Program-made: the position numbers and the translations under genes
From: a bacterium
GTDB taxonomy: Bacteria > Hinthialibacterota > Hinthialibacteria > OLB16
Assembly: GCA_022072055.1 (NCBI GenBank)
Contig: JAJVIK010000019.1
Coordinates: 62,001 to 126,000 of the forward strand
Reading direction: 5' to 3'
Length of the DNA stretch: 64,000 nt
Notes under the pieces: model-generated
The model's database searches: none
Seen by the model: the letters and a program-made list of their open reading frames with translations, nothing else
Told to the model about the DNA's origin: nothing
Shown: in pieces, positions 26,104-34,801 of the stretch
How positions within the stretch are numbered: the first letter of the stretch is position 1
How the letters are laid out: each line of letters starts with the position of its first letter

Positions 26104-28530
26104 ATGAACGCCTCCGACATCCCGACCGTTGAGCGCGAATCGCGAGGGGGAGAGCCATCCGGCGAGACACGCCGCGCCCGGTCGTTTTTCCGGACTCTCC
26201 TCAAGACCATCCTGTTGGTCCTGGGCATCCCGGTTCTCCTGGTCATTCTCGGAATTTTGTTTGTCGTCGGGGTCTATTGGAATGTGGTCCGAGTGTCGCC
26301 GGGGGGCCTTGGAACCGCCATTAAGGCGGGCGAGCGCGGGGCTCTTGTGAATCCCTTCATCGGCACGGGCGGAGTCCCATGGGTCTGCGCCTACAACAGC
26401 CCGGGGGCAACCCTGCCCTTCGGGATGGTTCGTCTCGCGCCGGACACCGCCTCGATCCTGGTCGACCAACAGTGCCTGAGCGCCGCCGGGTACTATTTCG
26501 GGGATAACAAGATCGTGGGCTTCAGCCACACCCGCCTCCTGGGCGCGGATGCCTTGGAGGGGGGACACTTCCGGATCACCCCCGCGATGGAATCGGGAGT
26601 GGAGTCGGCCTGTCGGAAGGAGCGTTTCGCGCGCTTCTCGCATCGGGAGGAGACCGCCTTCCCAGGCTACTACGCAGTCCGTCTGCCCGACGAGGAGATC
26701 CTGGTGGAGCTCACCGCCACGACCCGGGTCGGCGTTCACCGTTACACCTTCGGCGGAAAAGAGCGGCCGCATCTCTTGCTTGATGTCACCAGCTCGCTGG
26801 GGGATGTCCGGACTGAAAGCGGAACGCTGCGGATCCTTCCGGAGGCGCGGGAGATTGAAGGTTCGGTGCGAACCTTCGGATCGTTCGCTCGTCGCTATGG
26901 CGGCCTGGATGTCTATTTCGTGGCGCGGTTCGACCGGCCTTTTGCCGACCATGGGGTTTGGACCGGAGACCGGTTCTCGCGCGACCAGACCGAGGGGCAA
27001 GGGGCGCGGGTGGGCGCAGACCTGTGTTTCGCATGGGAAGGGACCTCGCGCGTGGTTGAGGCGAGAGTCGCGCTTTCGTATGTCTCGGTGGAGAACGCGC
27101 GAGCGAACCTGGAGGCGGAGGCCGGGGGGGCAGAACCCTTCGAGGAGGTTTTCATGGCGGCGCGTGATGCCTGGGAGGACCGACTCGCCAGGATTCGCGT
27201 CGAGGGCGGAACCGAGCGCGAGCGGCGCATCTTCCACACCGCGCTCTACCGGGCATTTCAGATGCCGACCACCTTCACGGATGTGAACGGGGAATACCGG
27301 GGTTTCGACAAGCAAGTCCACCGCGCGGAGGGTTTTCAGTACTACACCGACTTTTCCCTGTGGGACACCTTTCGAACCGTGCATCCGCTGTACAACCTGA
27401 TCGCGCGCGAGGACGCCCGCGACATGATGGTTTCACTGGTGGAGATGGCCAGCGCGGGAGGCGGCCTCCCGCGCTGGCCCGCCGGGTGCGGATACACCAA
27501 CTGCATGATGGGGACCCCGGCGGACATGGCGGTCACCGAGGCGTATCTCAAGGGGATTCGGGATTTCGATGTCCGCGCGGCTTACGACAGGATGCGCCAC
27601 ACCGCCCTGGTCGGTCGTCCGGAGGGTTCGCGGTTCTCCGGACGAGAAGGTCTGGATTGGCGCCTCAAGTTGGGGTACTGCCCTTCGGACAAGATGTCGG
27701 AGGCGGTTTCCAAGGACCTGGAGTACGCCTACGCGGACCACTCGCTCTCGCTGCTGGCGCGCGAGTTGGGCGAGGAGGAGGATGCCGCGCGGTTTGAGGA
27801 GAACTCCCGTTCCTATCGCCACTTGTGGAACCCGGAAACCCAGTACTTCCAACCCCGGGACAGCCAAGGCAGATTCTTCGCGGAGTTCCGTCCTCTCGCA
27901 TTGAGTTACACGGACTCCGGCAGGAAATACACCGATGACTATGTGGAGGGGAGCGCGCTGCAGTGGCGTTGGGGGGTCCCTTGGGACCCGGAAGACCTGG
28001 TCACTCTCTTCAAGAGCAAGGAGTATTTTGTCAACGAGTTGAACGCATTCTTCGAGGGATCGCGCCGCTGGGTGGGGTGGTGGCACCCCGGATCGCACTA
28101 TTGGCATGGGAACGAGCCGGACCTCCATGCGGTGTATCTGTTCAACGCCGCGGGGCGCCCGGACCTCACCCAGAAGTGGGTTCGAGCGCTTCTGGAAGCC
28201 AAGTACAGCGATGGCCCGGTGGGGCTGGACGGAAATGATGACGGCGGCACTCTTTCCGCCTGGTATGTTTTCAGCGCCCTCGGGTTCTACCCCATCGCGG
28301 GGACCACTCGCTATGAGATCGGCTCGCCGCTGTTCGAGCGCGCGGAGATCGACATGGGAGCCCTTAGGATCCTTGAGGTGATCGTGGAGAACACGGGGCC
28401 CGATAATGTTTATGTGGAGGCGGTCCACCTGAACGATGTCCCGCTGGAAGAGCACCGCTTCACGCACGACGCCATTCGGGGGGGCGGAACCCTCCGGTTC
28501 AAAATGAGAAAACAACCGACTGGGAACTGA
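26104..28530 (+). CDS. GH92-family alpha-mannosidase, membrane anchored
   Basis: An 808-residue exo-acting, calcium-dependent alpha-mannosidase of family GH92. The full domain is visible: VNPFIGTGG at the start, GFSHTRLLGAD, ETAFPGYYAV, the YRAFQMPTTFTDVNGEYRG block, YTDFSLWDTFRTVHPLYN, GGLPRWPAGCGYTNCMMGTP, HGNEPDLHAVYLFN and GTLSAWYVFSALGFYP. Instead of a cleavable signal peptide, it begins with 34 polar residues and then a strong hydrophobic helix (about 38-60), so it is probably an N-in membrane anchor with the enzyme outside the inner membrane. Substrates of the family are alpha-mannosides from N-glycans or mannans. The gene stands alone between a divergent gene and tRNA-Cys. Confidence 0.93.
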   Translation: MNASDIPTVERESRGGEPSGETRRARSFFRTLLKTILLVLGIPVLLVILGILFVVGVYWNVVRVSPGGLGTAIKAGERGALVNPFIGTGGVPWVCAYNSPGATLPFGMVRLAPDTASILVDQQCLSAAGYYFGDNKIVGFSHTRLLGADALEGGHFRITPAMESGVESACRKERFARFSHREETAFPGYYAVRLPDEEILVELTATTRVGVHRYTFGGKERPHLLLDVTSSLGDVRTESGTLRILPEAREIEGSVRTFGSFARRYGGLDVYFVARFDRPFADHGVWTGDRFSRDQTEGQGARVGADLCFAWEGTSRVVEARVALSYVSVENARANLEAEAGGAEPFEEVFMAARDAWEDRLARIRVEGGTERERRIFHTALYRAFQMPTTFTDVNGEYRGFDKQVHRAEGFQYYTDFSLWDTFRTVHPLYNLIAREDARDMMVSLVEMASAGGGLPRWPAGCGYTNCMMGTPADMAVTEAYLKGIRDFDVRAAYDRMRHTALVGRPEGSRFSGREGLDWRLKLGYCPSDKMSEAVSKDLEYAYADHSLSLLARELGEEEDAARFEENSRSYRHLWNPETQYFQPRDSQGRFFAEFRPLALSYTDSGRKYTDDYVEGSALQWRWGVPWDPEDLVTLFKSKEYFVNELNAFFEGSRRWVGWWHPGSHYWHGNEPDLHAVYLFNAAGRPDLTQKWVRALLEAKYSDGPVGLDGNDDGGTLSAWYVFSALGFYPIAGTTRYEIGSPLFERAEIDMGALRILEVIVENTGPDNVYVEAVHLNDVPLEEHRFTHDAIRGGGTLRFKMRKQPTGN

Positions 28531-28540
28531 GCGGGAAGGT

Positions 28541-28614
28541 TGGAGGCGACGCCCGGATTCGAACCGGGGATAAGGGCTTTGCAGGCCCCTGCCTTACCAC
28601 TTGGCCACGTCGCC
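28541..28614 (-). tRNA. tRNA-Cys (GCA anticodon)
   Basis: A 74-base cloverleaf on the minus strand with encoded CCA. Acceptor GGCGACG pairs with CGTCGCC; the T arm is CCCGG-TTCGAAT-CCGGG; the anticodon loop CTGCAAA reads GCA. The discriminator base is T, the identity element of bacterial tRNA-Cys. Confidence 0.96.
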
Positions 28615-28632
28615 TCGGTCAAGGAGCGCAAA

Positions 28633-28661
28633 CAGGTATCGAAACCGGTCCCCCTTGTCAA
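28633..28661 (-). promoter_or_regulatory. Putative promoter of tRNA-Cys
   Basis: Minus-strand TTGACA (28656-28661) and a weak -10 TACCTG (28633-28638) are 17 bases apart, with the -10 about 19 bases before the tRNA 5' end. The -35 is perfect and the -10 is poor. Confidence 0.4.
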
Positions 28662-28675
28662 GGCAAGCCCGCTCG

Positions 28676-28969
28676 CTAGGACTCCTCTTCCTCTTCCACG
28701 AATTCAACCTCGGTTTCACCCGGAAGAACAGTCTGGATGACCTCGATGGCTCGGTCGGCATCTTCCTCAAGGACTTGGATCACCCCGAAGTCATGGCGCC
28801 CATCCTGGATTCCGAGGAGAATCCGATCCTGGTCGGACAAAAAGACAAAGTGGATCCCGGCGTCCGACAGGGCCTCCTGGACAATTGCCGCCTCAATTTC
28901 ATCCTCGGGGTTGAAGACCTCGACCAGTGGCTTTTCCGGCGCTTCGGAGTGGGCAGTTTCGTCATTCAT
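28676..28969 (-). CDS. DUF2007-like small protein
   Basis: A 97-residue acidic protein. The middle (PLVEVFNPEDEIEAAIVQEA, then LSDAGIHFVFLSDQD) resembles the DUF2007 fold, a small ferredoxin-like domain called a putative signal-transducing protein in some family descriptions. The C-terminus is a run of Glu. I chose ATG 28969, eight bases after GGAGG; an upstream in-frame ATG at 28990 is possible. Function is unknown. It sits alone between tRNA-Cys and the LegB-like gene. Confidence 0.65.
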   Translation of the reverse strand: MNDETAHSEAPEKPLVEVFNPEDEIEAAIVQEALSDAGIHFVFLSDQDRILLGIQDGRHDFGVIQVLEEDADRAIEVIQTVLPGETEVEFVEEEEES

Positions 28970-29142
28970 GGCGGTATCCTCCGTTTTCATTGAGCCGGGG
29001 AGCGCCCCGGACCGTCACCTTTCTTGCCGAAAGGATTATAGCAGATAGCTTGGTTCAGGTTCAGGCGCGTGGGATTGCCCGACTGTTCGTGGGCTTGTAC
29101 GCTTGAAATCGCCGGGCTGCAAGGGGAATGCTCCACTTTTCC

Positions 29143-30135
29143 ATGAACTGGACGGGAACAAAGGTTTTGGTCACCGGCGCGGGAGGCTTCATCGGGAGCC
29201 ACCTTGCCGAGGCGCTCCTCACGGCCGGGGCTGAGGTGACCGCCATGATCCGGTACACCTCCCGGGGCGATTGGGGGAACCTGGAGCGCCTTCCCTCGGA
29301 CAGGAAAGGCTCCCTTCGGGTGTTGGCCGGGAACATCGAGGATTCCGATTTCGTGGATCGCGCGGCGGCGGGCCACGCGGTCGTCTTCCATCTCGCCGCG
29401 CTGATCGGCATCCCCTACTCCTACACCGCGCCAAGGAGCTACATCCGCACAAATGTGGAGGGGACTCTCAATATCCTGGAAGCGGCGCGTCGCCACGGAG
29501 TCCGGCGCGTGATCCACACCTCCACCTCCGAGGTCTACGGGTCGGCCCGGTTCACTCCGATGACCGAAGACCACCCCCTTCAGGCCCAATCCCCTTACGC
29601 GGCCGGCAAGATCGGCGCGGACCAGCTCGCGCGGAGCTATCACCTTTCCTTTAACCTTCCGGTGTCGATCCTCCGCCCCTTCAACACCTATGGCCCGCGC
29701 CAATCCGCGCGCGCGGTAATCCCGACAATCATCTCCCAAGCGCTTTCCGGAGAACGTGTCCGGGTCGGCTCGCTCACCCCCGTCCGAGACCTGCTCTTTG
29801 TCGAGGACACGGTTCAGGGGTTCCTGCGGATGGCGGAGTCCGAGGAGGCCGTGGGGGAAACAGTACACATCGGAACGGGACGCGGAACCTCCATCGGAGA
29901 CCTCGCGCGGACCCTGCTCACGCAGATGGGGAAGGGCCAGGTGGAGATGGTCCAGGAGGAATCCCGCAAACGACCTGAAGAGAGCGAGGTGACCCGGCTG
30001 ATCTGCGACGCAAGCCGCGCAAGGAATCTGATCGGATGGAGACCGAACGTTCCCCTGGAGGAGGGCCTGCGACGCACAATCGAATTTGTTTCAAATCATC
30101 TCGACCTTTATCGCCCGACGGAGTATGCCCTATAG
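29143..30135 (+). CDS. LegB-like NAD-dependent 4,6-dehydratase (extended SDR)
   Basis: A 330-residue nucleotide-sugar dehydratase. It has the NAD-binding Rossmann motif TGAGGFIGSH, FHLAALIGIPYSY, the SDR triad region STSEVYGSARFTPM with SPYAAGKIGADQ (catalytic Tyr-x3-Lys), and RPFNTYGPRQSARAVIPTII. These phrases match LegB, which forms UDP-4-keto-6-deoxy-N-acetylglucosamine in the legionaminic acid route, more closely than RmlB or GMD. The next gene, 10 bases on, is a sugar-nucleotide transferase, supporting a pathway for an activated deoxysugar. The ATG at 29143 starts close to the Rossmann fold; 29128 is an in-frame alternative with poor ribosome-site spacing. Confidence 0.82.
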   Translation: MNWTGTKVLVTGAGGFIGSHLAEALLTAGAEVTAMIRYTSRGDWGNLERLPSDRKGSLRVLAGNIEDSDFVDRAAAGHAVVFHLAALIGIPYSYTAPRSYIRTNVEGTLNILEAARRHGVRRVIHTSTSEVYGSARFTPMTEDHPLQAQSPYAAGKIGADQLARSYHLSFNLPVSILRPFNTYGPRQSARAVIPTIISQALSGERVRVGSLTPVRDLLFVEDTVQGFLRMAESEEAVGETVHIGTGRGTSIGDLARTLLTQMGKGQVEMVQEESRKRPEESEVTRLICDASRARNLIGWRPNVPLEEGLRRTIEFVSNHLDLYRPTEYAL

Positions 30136-30144
30136 GAGCCCATC

Positions 30145-30855
30145 ATGCAGGCAGTGATCCTCGCCGGAGGGAAAGGGAGCCGCCTCCAACCATACACCAC
30201 CGTGCTGCCCAAGCCGCTCATGCCGGTGGGGGACATGCCGATCCTGGAAATCATCCTGCGGCAGCTCGCCAAGGCCGGATGTCGGACCGTGTTCCTTACC
30301 GTGGGGAGGGCCCTGCCGCTCTTCCGCGCGGTGTTCGCGGAGGGGGAGCGTCTCGGCCTCAAAATCCGCTACGCCCTCGAGGAGGAGCCGCTCGGCACCG
30401 CGGGCCCCATCGCCTCCCTGGTCGATGACCTGGAGGAGGACTTCCTGGTCATGAACGGAGACCTGCTGACCACCCTGGATTACCGTCGCTTCTTCGAGTT
30501 TCACCGCGAGCAGGGCTGCGCGGCGACGCTCGCCGCTCACGAGCGCTCCTCGCTGATCGATTTTGGGGTCCTGGAGCCGGACTCTGAGGGCCGCCTGGTG
30601 AACTATATCGAGAAGCCCACTTACACTTTCACCGTGAGCATGGGGGTTTATGCCATGCGCAAGAGCCTTGTGGCTCCACACCTCGGAATAGGGGAGCGAT
30701 TGGATTTCCCCGACCTGATCCGTCGCTTGCTCGACTCGGGGACTGTGGTGCGCTGCCACCATCCGGACTGCTTCTGGCTCGACATCGGCAGGCTGGATGA
30801 CTTCCAGACCGCGCAAGAGGTGTTTGAGAAGAGACGGGCGGAGTTTCTGCCCTAG
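30145..30855 (+). CDS. NDP-sugar pyrophosphorylase (nucleotidyltransferase)
   Basis: A 236-residue enzyme that joins a sugar 1-phosphate to a nucleotide. The signature LAGGKGSRLQPYTTVLPKP is the NTP-binding motif of the RmlA/ManC family, followed by EEPLGTAGPI and MNGDLLT with the metal-binding Asp. Only the catalytic domain is present, with no left-handed beta-helix or CBS domains. Nucleotide and sugar cannot be read from sequence; next to a LegB-like dehydratase, a LegF/PtmE-like role is plausible. The ATG has AGGAG seven bases upstream. It ends the two-gene unit. Confidence 0.85.
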   Translation: MQAVILAGGKGSRLQPYTTVLPKPLMPVGDMPILEIILRQLAKAGCRTVFLTVGRALPLFRAVFAEGERLGLKIRYALEEEPLGTAGPIASLVDDLEEDFLVMNGDLLTTLDYRRFFEFHREQGCAATLAAHERSSLIDFGVLEPDSEGRLVNYIEKPTYTFTVSMGVYAMRKSLVAPHLGIGERLDFPDLIRRLLDSGTVVRCHHPDCFWLDIGRLDDFQTAQEVFEKRRAEFLP

Positions 30856-30897
30856 CGCACGCGACAGGATGGACCGTAAACAGCGTGATCGCCCATC

Positions 30898-31743
30898 TCA
30901 CTCCAGGCGCTTGGATGGGTTTCGCAACACCCCAATCCCTTCGATCTCAACTTCGAGCACATCCCCAGGGTTGAACGAATCAACCGGCGGAGGGGTGCCC
31001 ATGAAGATCAGGTCGCCGGGCTCGAGGGTGATGTAGCGGCTCAGGAAGCTCACGGTCTCCGCGACTGTGAAGTTGTAATCGCGCGTGTTGCCTTTCTGCT
31101 TCACCTGGCCGTTCACCCGCAATTGAATGTCCAAATCGCCCGGATCGAGGCCCGACACAATGTAGGGGCCGCAGGGGGCGAAGGTGTCGCACCCTTTCAC
31201 TCGCAACCATTGGACATCCTGGCTCCAATCCCCGCCGCTCACATCGTTCCCGCAAGTGTATCCAAGGACATGCGCCGGGGCCTTTTCGACCGGGACATCC
31301 TTGGCGCGCTTGCCGATCACCGCCACAAGTTCGGCTTCGTAAAGGGGGCGCGCGAGGTCGCGTGGGATCTGAATGGCCTCCTCGGGACCAATCACTCCAG
31401 TGGGGGACTTGAAGAAAAGCTGAGGATGGGGCGGCTTGGGCGCGTCCGGCTTGTCCGCGGAACGATAATTGCCCGCCGCTCCAAACACCTTCGAGGGAGC
31501 GCATGGCGCAAGCAATCGAATCTCGGAGCGGGACACCAGGTTTTCGGTCGGGTTCCACTCTCCGAAGAGGTCTCCTTCCAGTAGCCGAATCCGATCCCCT
31601 TCGACAATTCCGAAGGAGACCTTGCCTCCCACCTCAACGCGCGCGAACTTGCGGACCTCGTCCGCTTGGGATAGGGCTTGATGGACGAATAGGAAGAGAA
31701 CCGCCAGGAAGTGGTTCATGAGTTTGAAGCGGGCTGGACACAT
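30898..31743 (-). CDS. Fumarylacetoacetate hydrolase-family protein with signal peptide
   Basis: A 281-residue FAH-family protein. The domain shows FGAAGNYRSADK, PLYEAELVAVIGKRAKDV with the metal-ligand Glu pair, GYTCGNDVSGGDWS, and the substrate-lid region GPYIVSGLDPGDLDIQLRVN. Family members hydrolyse, decarboxylate or isomerise acylpyruvate-type substrates in the cytoplasm. Unusually, residues 9-27 are hydrophobic with a positive lead (FKLMNHFLAVLFLFVHQALS), which reads as an export signal. The ATG at 31743 has AAGGGGA about nine bases upstream; the internal ATG at 31719 lacks a ribosome site but also keeps the hydrophobic segment. Divergent from the RbsD/FucU gene. Confidence 0.85.
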   Translation of the reverse strand: MCPARFKLMNHFLAVLFLFVHQALSQADEVRKFARVEVGGKVSFGIVEGDRIRLLEGDLFGEWNPTENLVSRSEIRLLAPCAPSKVFGAAGNYRSADKPDAPKPPHPQLFFKSPTGVIGPEEAIQIPRDLARPLYEAELVAVIGKRAKDVPVEKAPAHVLGYTCGNDVSGGDWSQDVQWLRVKGCDTFAPCGPYIVSGLDPGDLDIQLRVNGQVKQKGNTRDYNFTVAETVSFLSRYITLEPGDLIFMGTPPPVDSFNPGDVLEVEIEGIGVLRNPSKRLE

Positions 31744-31841
31744 GCTTGGAATCCCCTTTGCGATCCCCCCTTGATGGGGGCTGTTCTTGGAATACCCTTG
31801 GAGAGGTTACCGAAAACTCCACAACGTGGAAGGAGACTGAG

Positions 31842-32258
31842 ATGCTCAAGGGCAAGCTGCTCCATCCGGAAATCCTCGCGGCGCTGGCCGGCGCGGGGCA
31901 TGGCTCCAAGGTCCTGATCGCGGATGGAAATTTCCCGCATTCCACCAAGGCCGCGCCGGGAACGGCACTGGTGTATCTGAATCTTTCTCCCGGAAGGGTG
32001 CTGGTCACCGAGACGCTGGAGGCGATCCTTTCGGTGGTTCCGGTGGAAGCCGTGGAGGTCATGCAACCCGCGGATGGAAAGGACGCTCCCATTTTCAAGG
32101 AGTTTCAGAAGCTGGTCGGAAAGAAGATCCCGTTCCATCGCCTGGAACGGTTTGCATTCTATGACGCCGTGGGGGACCCCGATGTGTGCCTGCTGGCGGC
32201 GACGGGCGATCAACGGCTGTACGCCAACATTCTATTGACCATTGGGGTGGTCGCCTGA
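31842..32258 (+). CDS. RbsD/FucU-family sugar mutarotase
   Basis: A 138-residue protein of the RbsD/FucU family, which interconverts anomers or ring forms of ribose or fucose. The opening MLKGKLLHPEILAALAGAGHG contains the catalytic His region, followed by VLIADGNFPHST and, near the C-terminus, the EFQKLV and DAVGDPDVCLLAATGDQRLYAN elements. The Ala/Gly wording and length fit FucU-type proteins. The ATG has a good AAGGAG site. Sugar specificity is open. The 3' end overlaps the convergent glycosyltransferase gene by 27 bases. Confidence 0.85.
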   Translation: MLKGKLLHPEILAALAGAGHGSKVLIADGNFPHSTKAAPGTALVYLNLSPGRVLVTETLEAILSVVPVEAVEVMQPADGKDAPIFKEFQKLVGKKIPFHRLERFAFYDAVGDPDVCLLAATGDQRLYANILLTIGVVA

Positions 32259-34580
32259 AGCGGGGCCGGTTCGCGACGCGAGTTCCGCGGGATCGGCGGG
32301 GAGGGTCCCCTTGTCCACCACGCGCTCCATCGAATCAATCGCTTCGAACCGGCACGAGTCGGCGGTGAACTCCAAGAGGAGCGCGATGGTGGTCTGATCC
32401 TCGCCCGCGAGGAATTCGGAGGCTGCGCGGTTGAGCGTCCCGGGCGCTACCTTCCCTCCCGAGCCGGCGATGAAATAGTGTATCCCATGTTGAGGCCGGA
32501 TCCGTTGATAGAAGTGATGGTGCCCGGAAAGCACGATGTCCGCCCCGCCTTCGATCAGGATCGGCTCGATCTGCTCGCGAAGGTTGGGGAGCGGGGTCTC
32601 GCGCTTGAGGCTTGAGCCATAGAGCGGGTGATGCATGGCCACCACCTTCCAGGATGCCGGGCTGGTGGCGAGCTCGCGCGCGAGCCAGGAGCGCTGAGCT
32701 CGGTCCGCGGCCAGGGTGGTGGAATCCAGGAAAAAAACCTCGACAAACCCATCCCCGAAGACGCGCGAGTAGTATCGCCGCCCCCTCATCCCCAGAAGCG
32801 GATGGTTGATCTGGAAGCCCGCGAAACCGCCGCTGACATCCTGGTTCCCGAGGACCGCGAAAAACCGCACCCCGTTGCGCAGCAGTGGATTGTAAGGGCG
32901 CTCGAAATGCTCCTCGAAGTATCGCGGGTCCCCCTCGAAGGCGAGGTTGTCCCCCAGCAGGATCACCCCATTCAGGGTCCGCTCTTCATCCACATGGTAG
33001 AGCGCCGAACCAAGCTGAATCTGAAGGCTGTCCCCGGAGCGCGTGTCCCCCATCGCGGCCAGGCTGACCGAGTGACGGTCCTCGGGGGCCGGAGGGCAAA
33101 TCAGGAGCCGGTGACCGCTGGGGCCAGGTTTGTCCTCGAATGGAAAGCCGGTCCGGGAGAGACGTTCGAGCACGGGTGTATAGTCCCTCGGATCACGGAC
33201 CAGGAAGACATGGTATTCCCGGCTGGTCGGGAGTTCATGGACTTCGCTCTCGAAGGTTTCCGGCATGAAAAAGGTGGGGTAGGGGTCGGTTCGAGTCGTG
33301 ACCCACTCGACATTGCCCCCGCTGTAGAAGCTCAGGCCATGACGAATTCCGTTCACAACAACCAGCTCGCGCCGCCCTTCGGGGATCAAGTCCTTGAGGC
33401 TGTTCCAGAACGCCCGGGTGTCCTTGTCGGTGGGCCAGTGGGCCATGGTCAGCCGGGAAATCACGAGGACCAGACACCAGACAGCGAGCGCCCCCGCGCG
33501 CGCGCCGTTCCACCGCGGTTCAAACCACGCGGGCTTCCAGGACAGCCAACATCGAGCCGAGAGAATCGCGACCGGGGCGAAAAGGGGAAGGATGTACAAA
33601 ACCAAGCGCGACTTGGCGACAAAGAACACCGCCAGCGGAACAAGGACCCAGAGCGCCAAGAAAAGGGTCGGCTGGTTGGCCCCGCTTCTAAGATCCCGCC
33701 GCCATTCGGCGAAAGACTCTCGCATCGCGCCAATCTTCGCGAACCACGCCACGGACCAGGGTAGCGATCCGACCACCAGAATCGGGAGATAGATGACGAA
33801 CGGTTTGTAGAACTCGGGATTACGGTCATATTTCTCGGTGAACAACCGTCCCATGATCTGATTGTCCCAAGCATAGGCCAGCGCGCCCGGGACAACCTGG
33901 TGGATCAGAACATACCAACTCCCTCCGATCGCGGCGGCGGCGGTGAGCGCCGGGAGGGTCTCCCAGCGCGCGAGGAAGCGCGCCACCTGACCGGTGAGCA
34001 GGAGATACAGACCCATCGGCCCCAGAAGCACCAGGATGGCTGGTCCTTTGGCCAGGATCCCCAATCCCAGGCAGAGACCGAGGGAGAATTTCCAAAGGAC
34101 CTCCGAACCCCTCTTTGGAGCGGACACCGCCATCCAGAAGGAGGCCATGGAGGCGGTGGTCCATATCGCCAGTGGCGTGTCGGGGGTCACCATGTTGGCG
34201 GCCACAAAGGGGACCGGCATGGTGAGGTAACAAAGCGCTGAAACCGCGCCGAGACGGTTCCCCCCAAGACTCCGTCCAAGAAGCCCCACCACCAGGACAG
34301 TGAGCGAAAGCCACAGCGCATTGCCGAGGCGAGCCGCCCATTCATTAAAGCCAAAGAGGACCATCCCAGAAGCCGACCCCCAATAGACAAGAGGAGGCTT
34401 CTCCAGGAACGGGCGCAGGTTGACCTGCGGGACAGTCCAGTCCCCGCTCTCAACCATCGAGCGCGCGGCGCCAATGTAATACCCCTCGTCCGGCTCCCAG
34501 ACCCCACGGGTTCCCTGGAATGCCAAAGCCAAGGCGAGCGTCAACGCCGCCAGCGCCAATGCAACGCGGAAAGTCGACAT
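32232..34580 (-). CDS. Glycosyltransferase (ArnT/PMT-like) fused to a metallophosphatase domain
   Basis: A 782-residue protein with two parts in one continuous frame. Residues 1-490 or so form a GT83/ArnT-like integral membrane glycosyltransferase with many hydrophobic helices; the N-terminal catalytic motif GVWEPDEGYY and FLEKPPLVYW are present. Such enzymes use polyprenyl-phosphate sugars. From about residue 501 a calcineurin-like metallophosphoesterase domain follows: MGDTRSGD, LLGDNLAFEGD, LGNQDVSGG, AMHHPLYGSS and SGHHHFYQR. The usual GNH[DE] motif reads GNQD, so the His that commonly acts in catalysis is missing. The start at 34580 puts the first helix directly after the ATG; a longer frame exists but adds unrelated sequence. 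Confidence 0.85.
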   Translation of the reverse strand: MSTFRVALALAALTLALALAFQGTRGVWEPDEGYYIGAARSMVESGDWTVPQVNLRPFLEKPPLVYWGSASGMVLFGFNEWAARLGNALWLSLTVLVVGLLGRSLGGNRLGAVSALCYLTMPVPFVAANMVTPDTPLAIWTTASMASFWMAVSAPKRGSEVLWKFSLGLCLGLGILAKGPAILVLLGPMGLYLLLTGQVARFLARWETLPALTAAAAIGGSWYVLIHQVVPGALAYAWDNQIMGRLFTEKYDRNPEFYKPFVIYLPILVVGSLPWSVAWFAKIGAMRESFAEWRRDLRSGANQPTLFLALWVLVPLAVFFVAKSRLVLYILPLFAPVAILSARCWLSWKPAWFEPRWNGARAGALAVWCLVLVISRLTMAHWPTDKDTRAFWNSLKDLIPEGRRELVVVNGIRHGLSFYSGGNVEWVTTRTDPYPTFFMPETFESEVHELPTSREYHVFLVRDPRDYTPVLERLSRTGFPFEDKPGPSGHRLLICPPAPEDRHSVSLAAMGDTRSGDSLQIQLGSALYHVDEERTLNGVILLGDNLAFEGDPRYFEEHFERPYNPLLRNGVRFFAVLGNQDVSGGFAGFQINHPLLGMRGRRYYSRVFGDGFVEVFFLDSTTLAADRAQRSWLARELATSPASWKVVAMHHPLYGSSLKRETPLPNLREQIEPILIEGGADIVLSGHHHFYQRIRPQHGIHYFIAGSGGKVAPGTLNRAASEFLAGEDQTTIALLLEFTADSCRFEAIDSMERVVDKGTLPADPAELASRTGPASGDHPNGQ

Positions 34581-34801
34581 GCGGATCCTGTCAGGCCCGA
34601 TCTGAAAACATCGGATATCTCCCCCCCCCAAAGCAGGGAGCCTAACCCCCCGGTTCCATTGTATCTGAGATTCCGCTTCGGAACACCGCCCCACGCTTCG
34701 TTCGTGACTAACGGGCCCGGCGCAATGGACAAAAGCACATTAATCCGGTACCATAATACTGTCTTATGCCGCCGTTTCGGCGGCCACCGTGGAGGTTCTA
34801 T

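Noticed and set aside
28540-28740. Small plus-strand frame containing EATPGFEPGIRAL
   Set aside because: This phrase is the well-known false translation of a tRNA T arm; the segment is tRNA-Cys on the minus strand.
31761-31780. CCCCCC-TTGAT-GGGGG hairpin between the FAH and RbsD genes
   Set aside because: It is short, lies between divergent starts where no terminator is needed, and the G/C runs may be chance.
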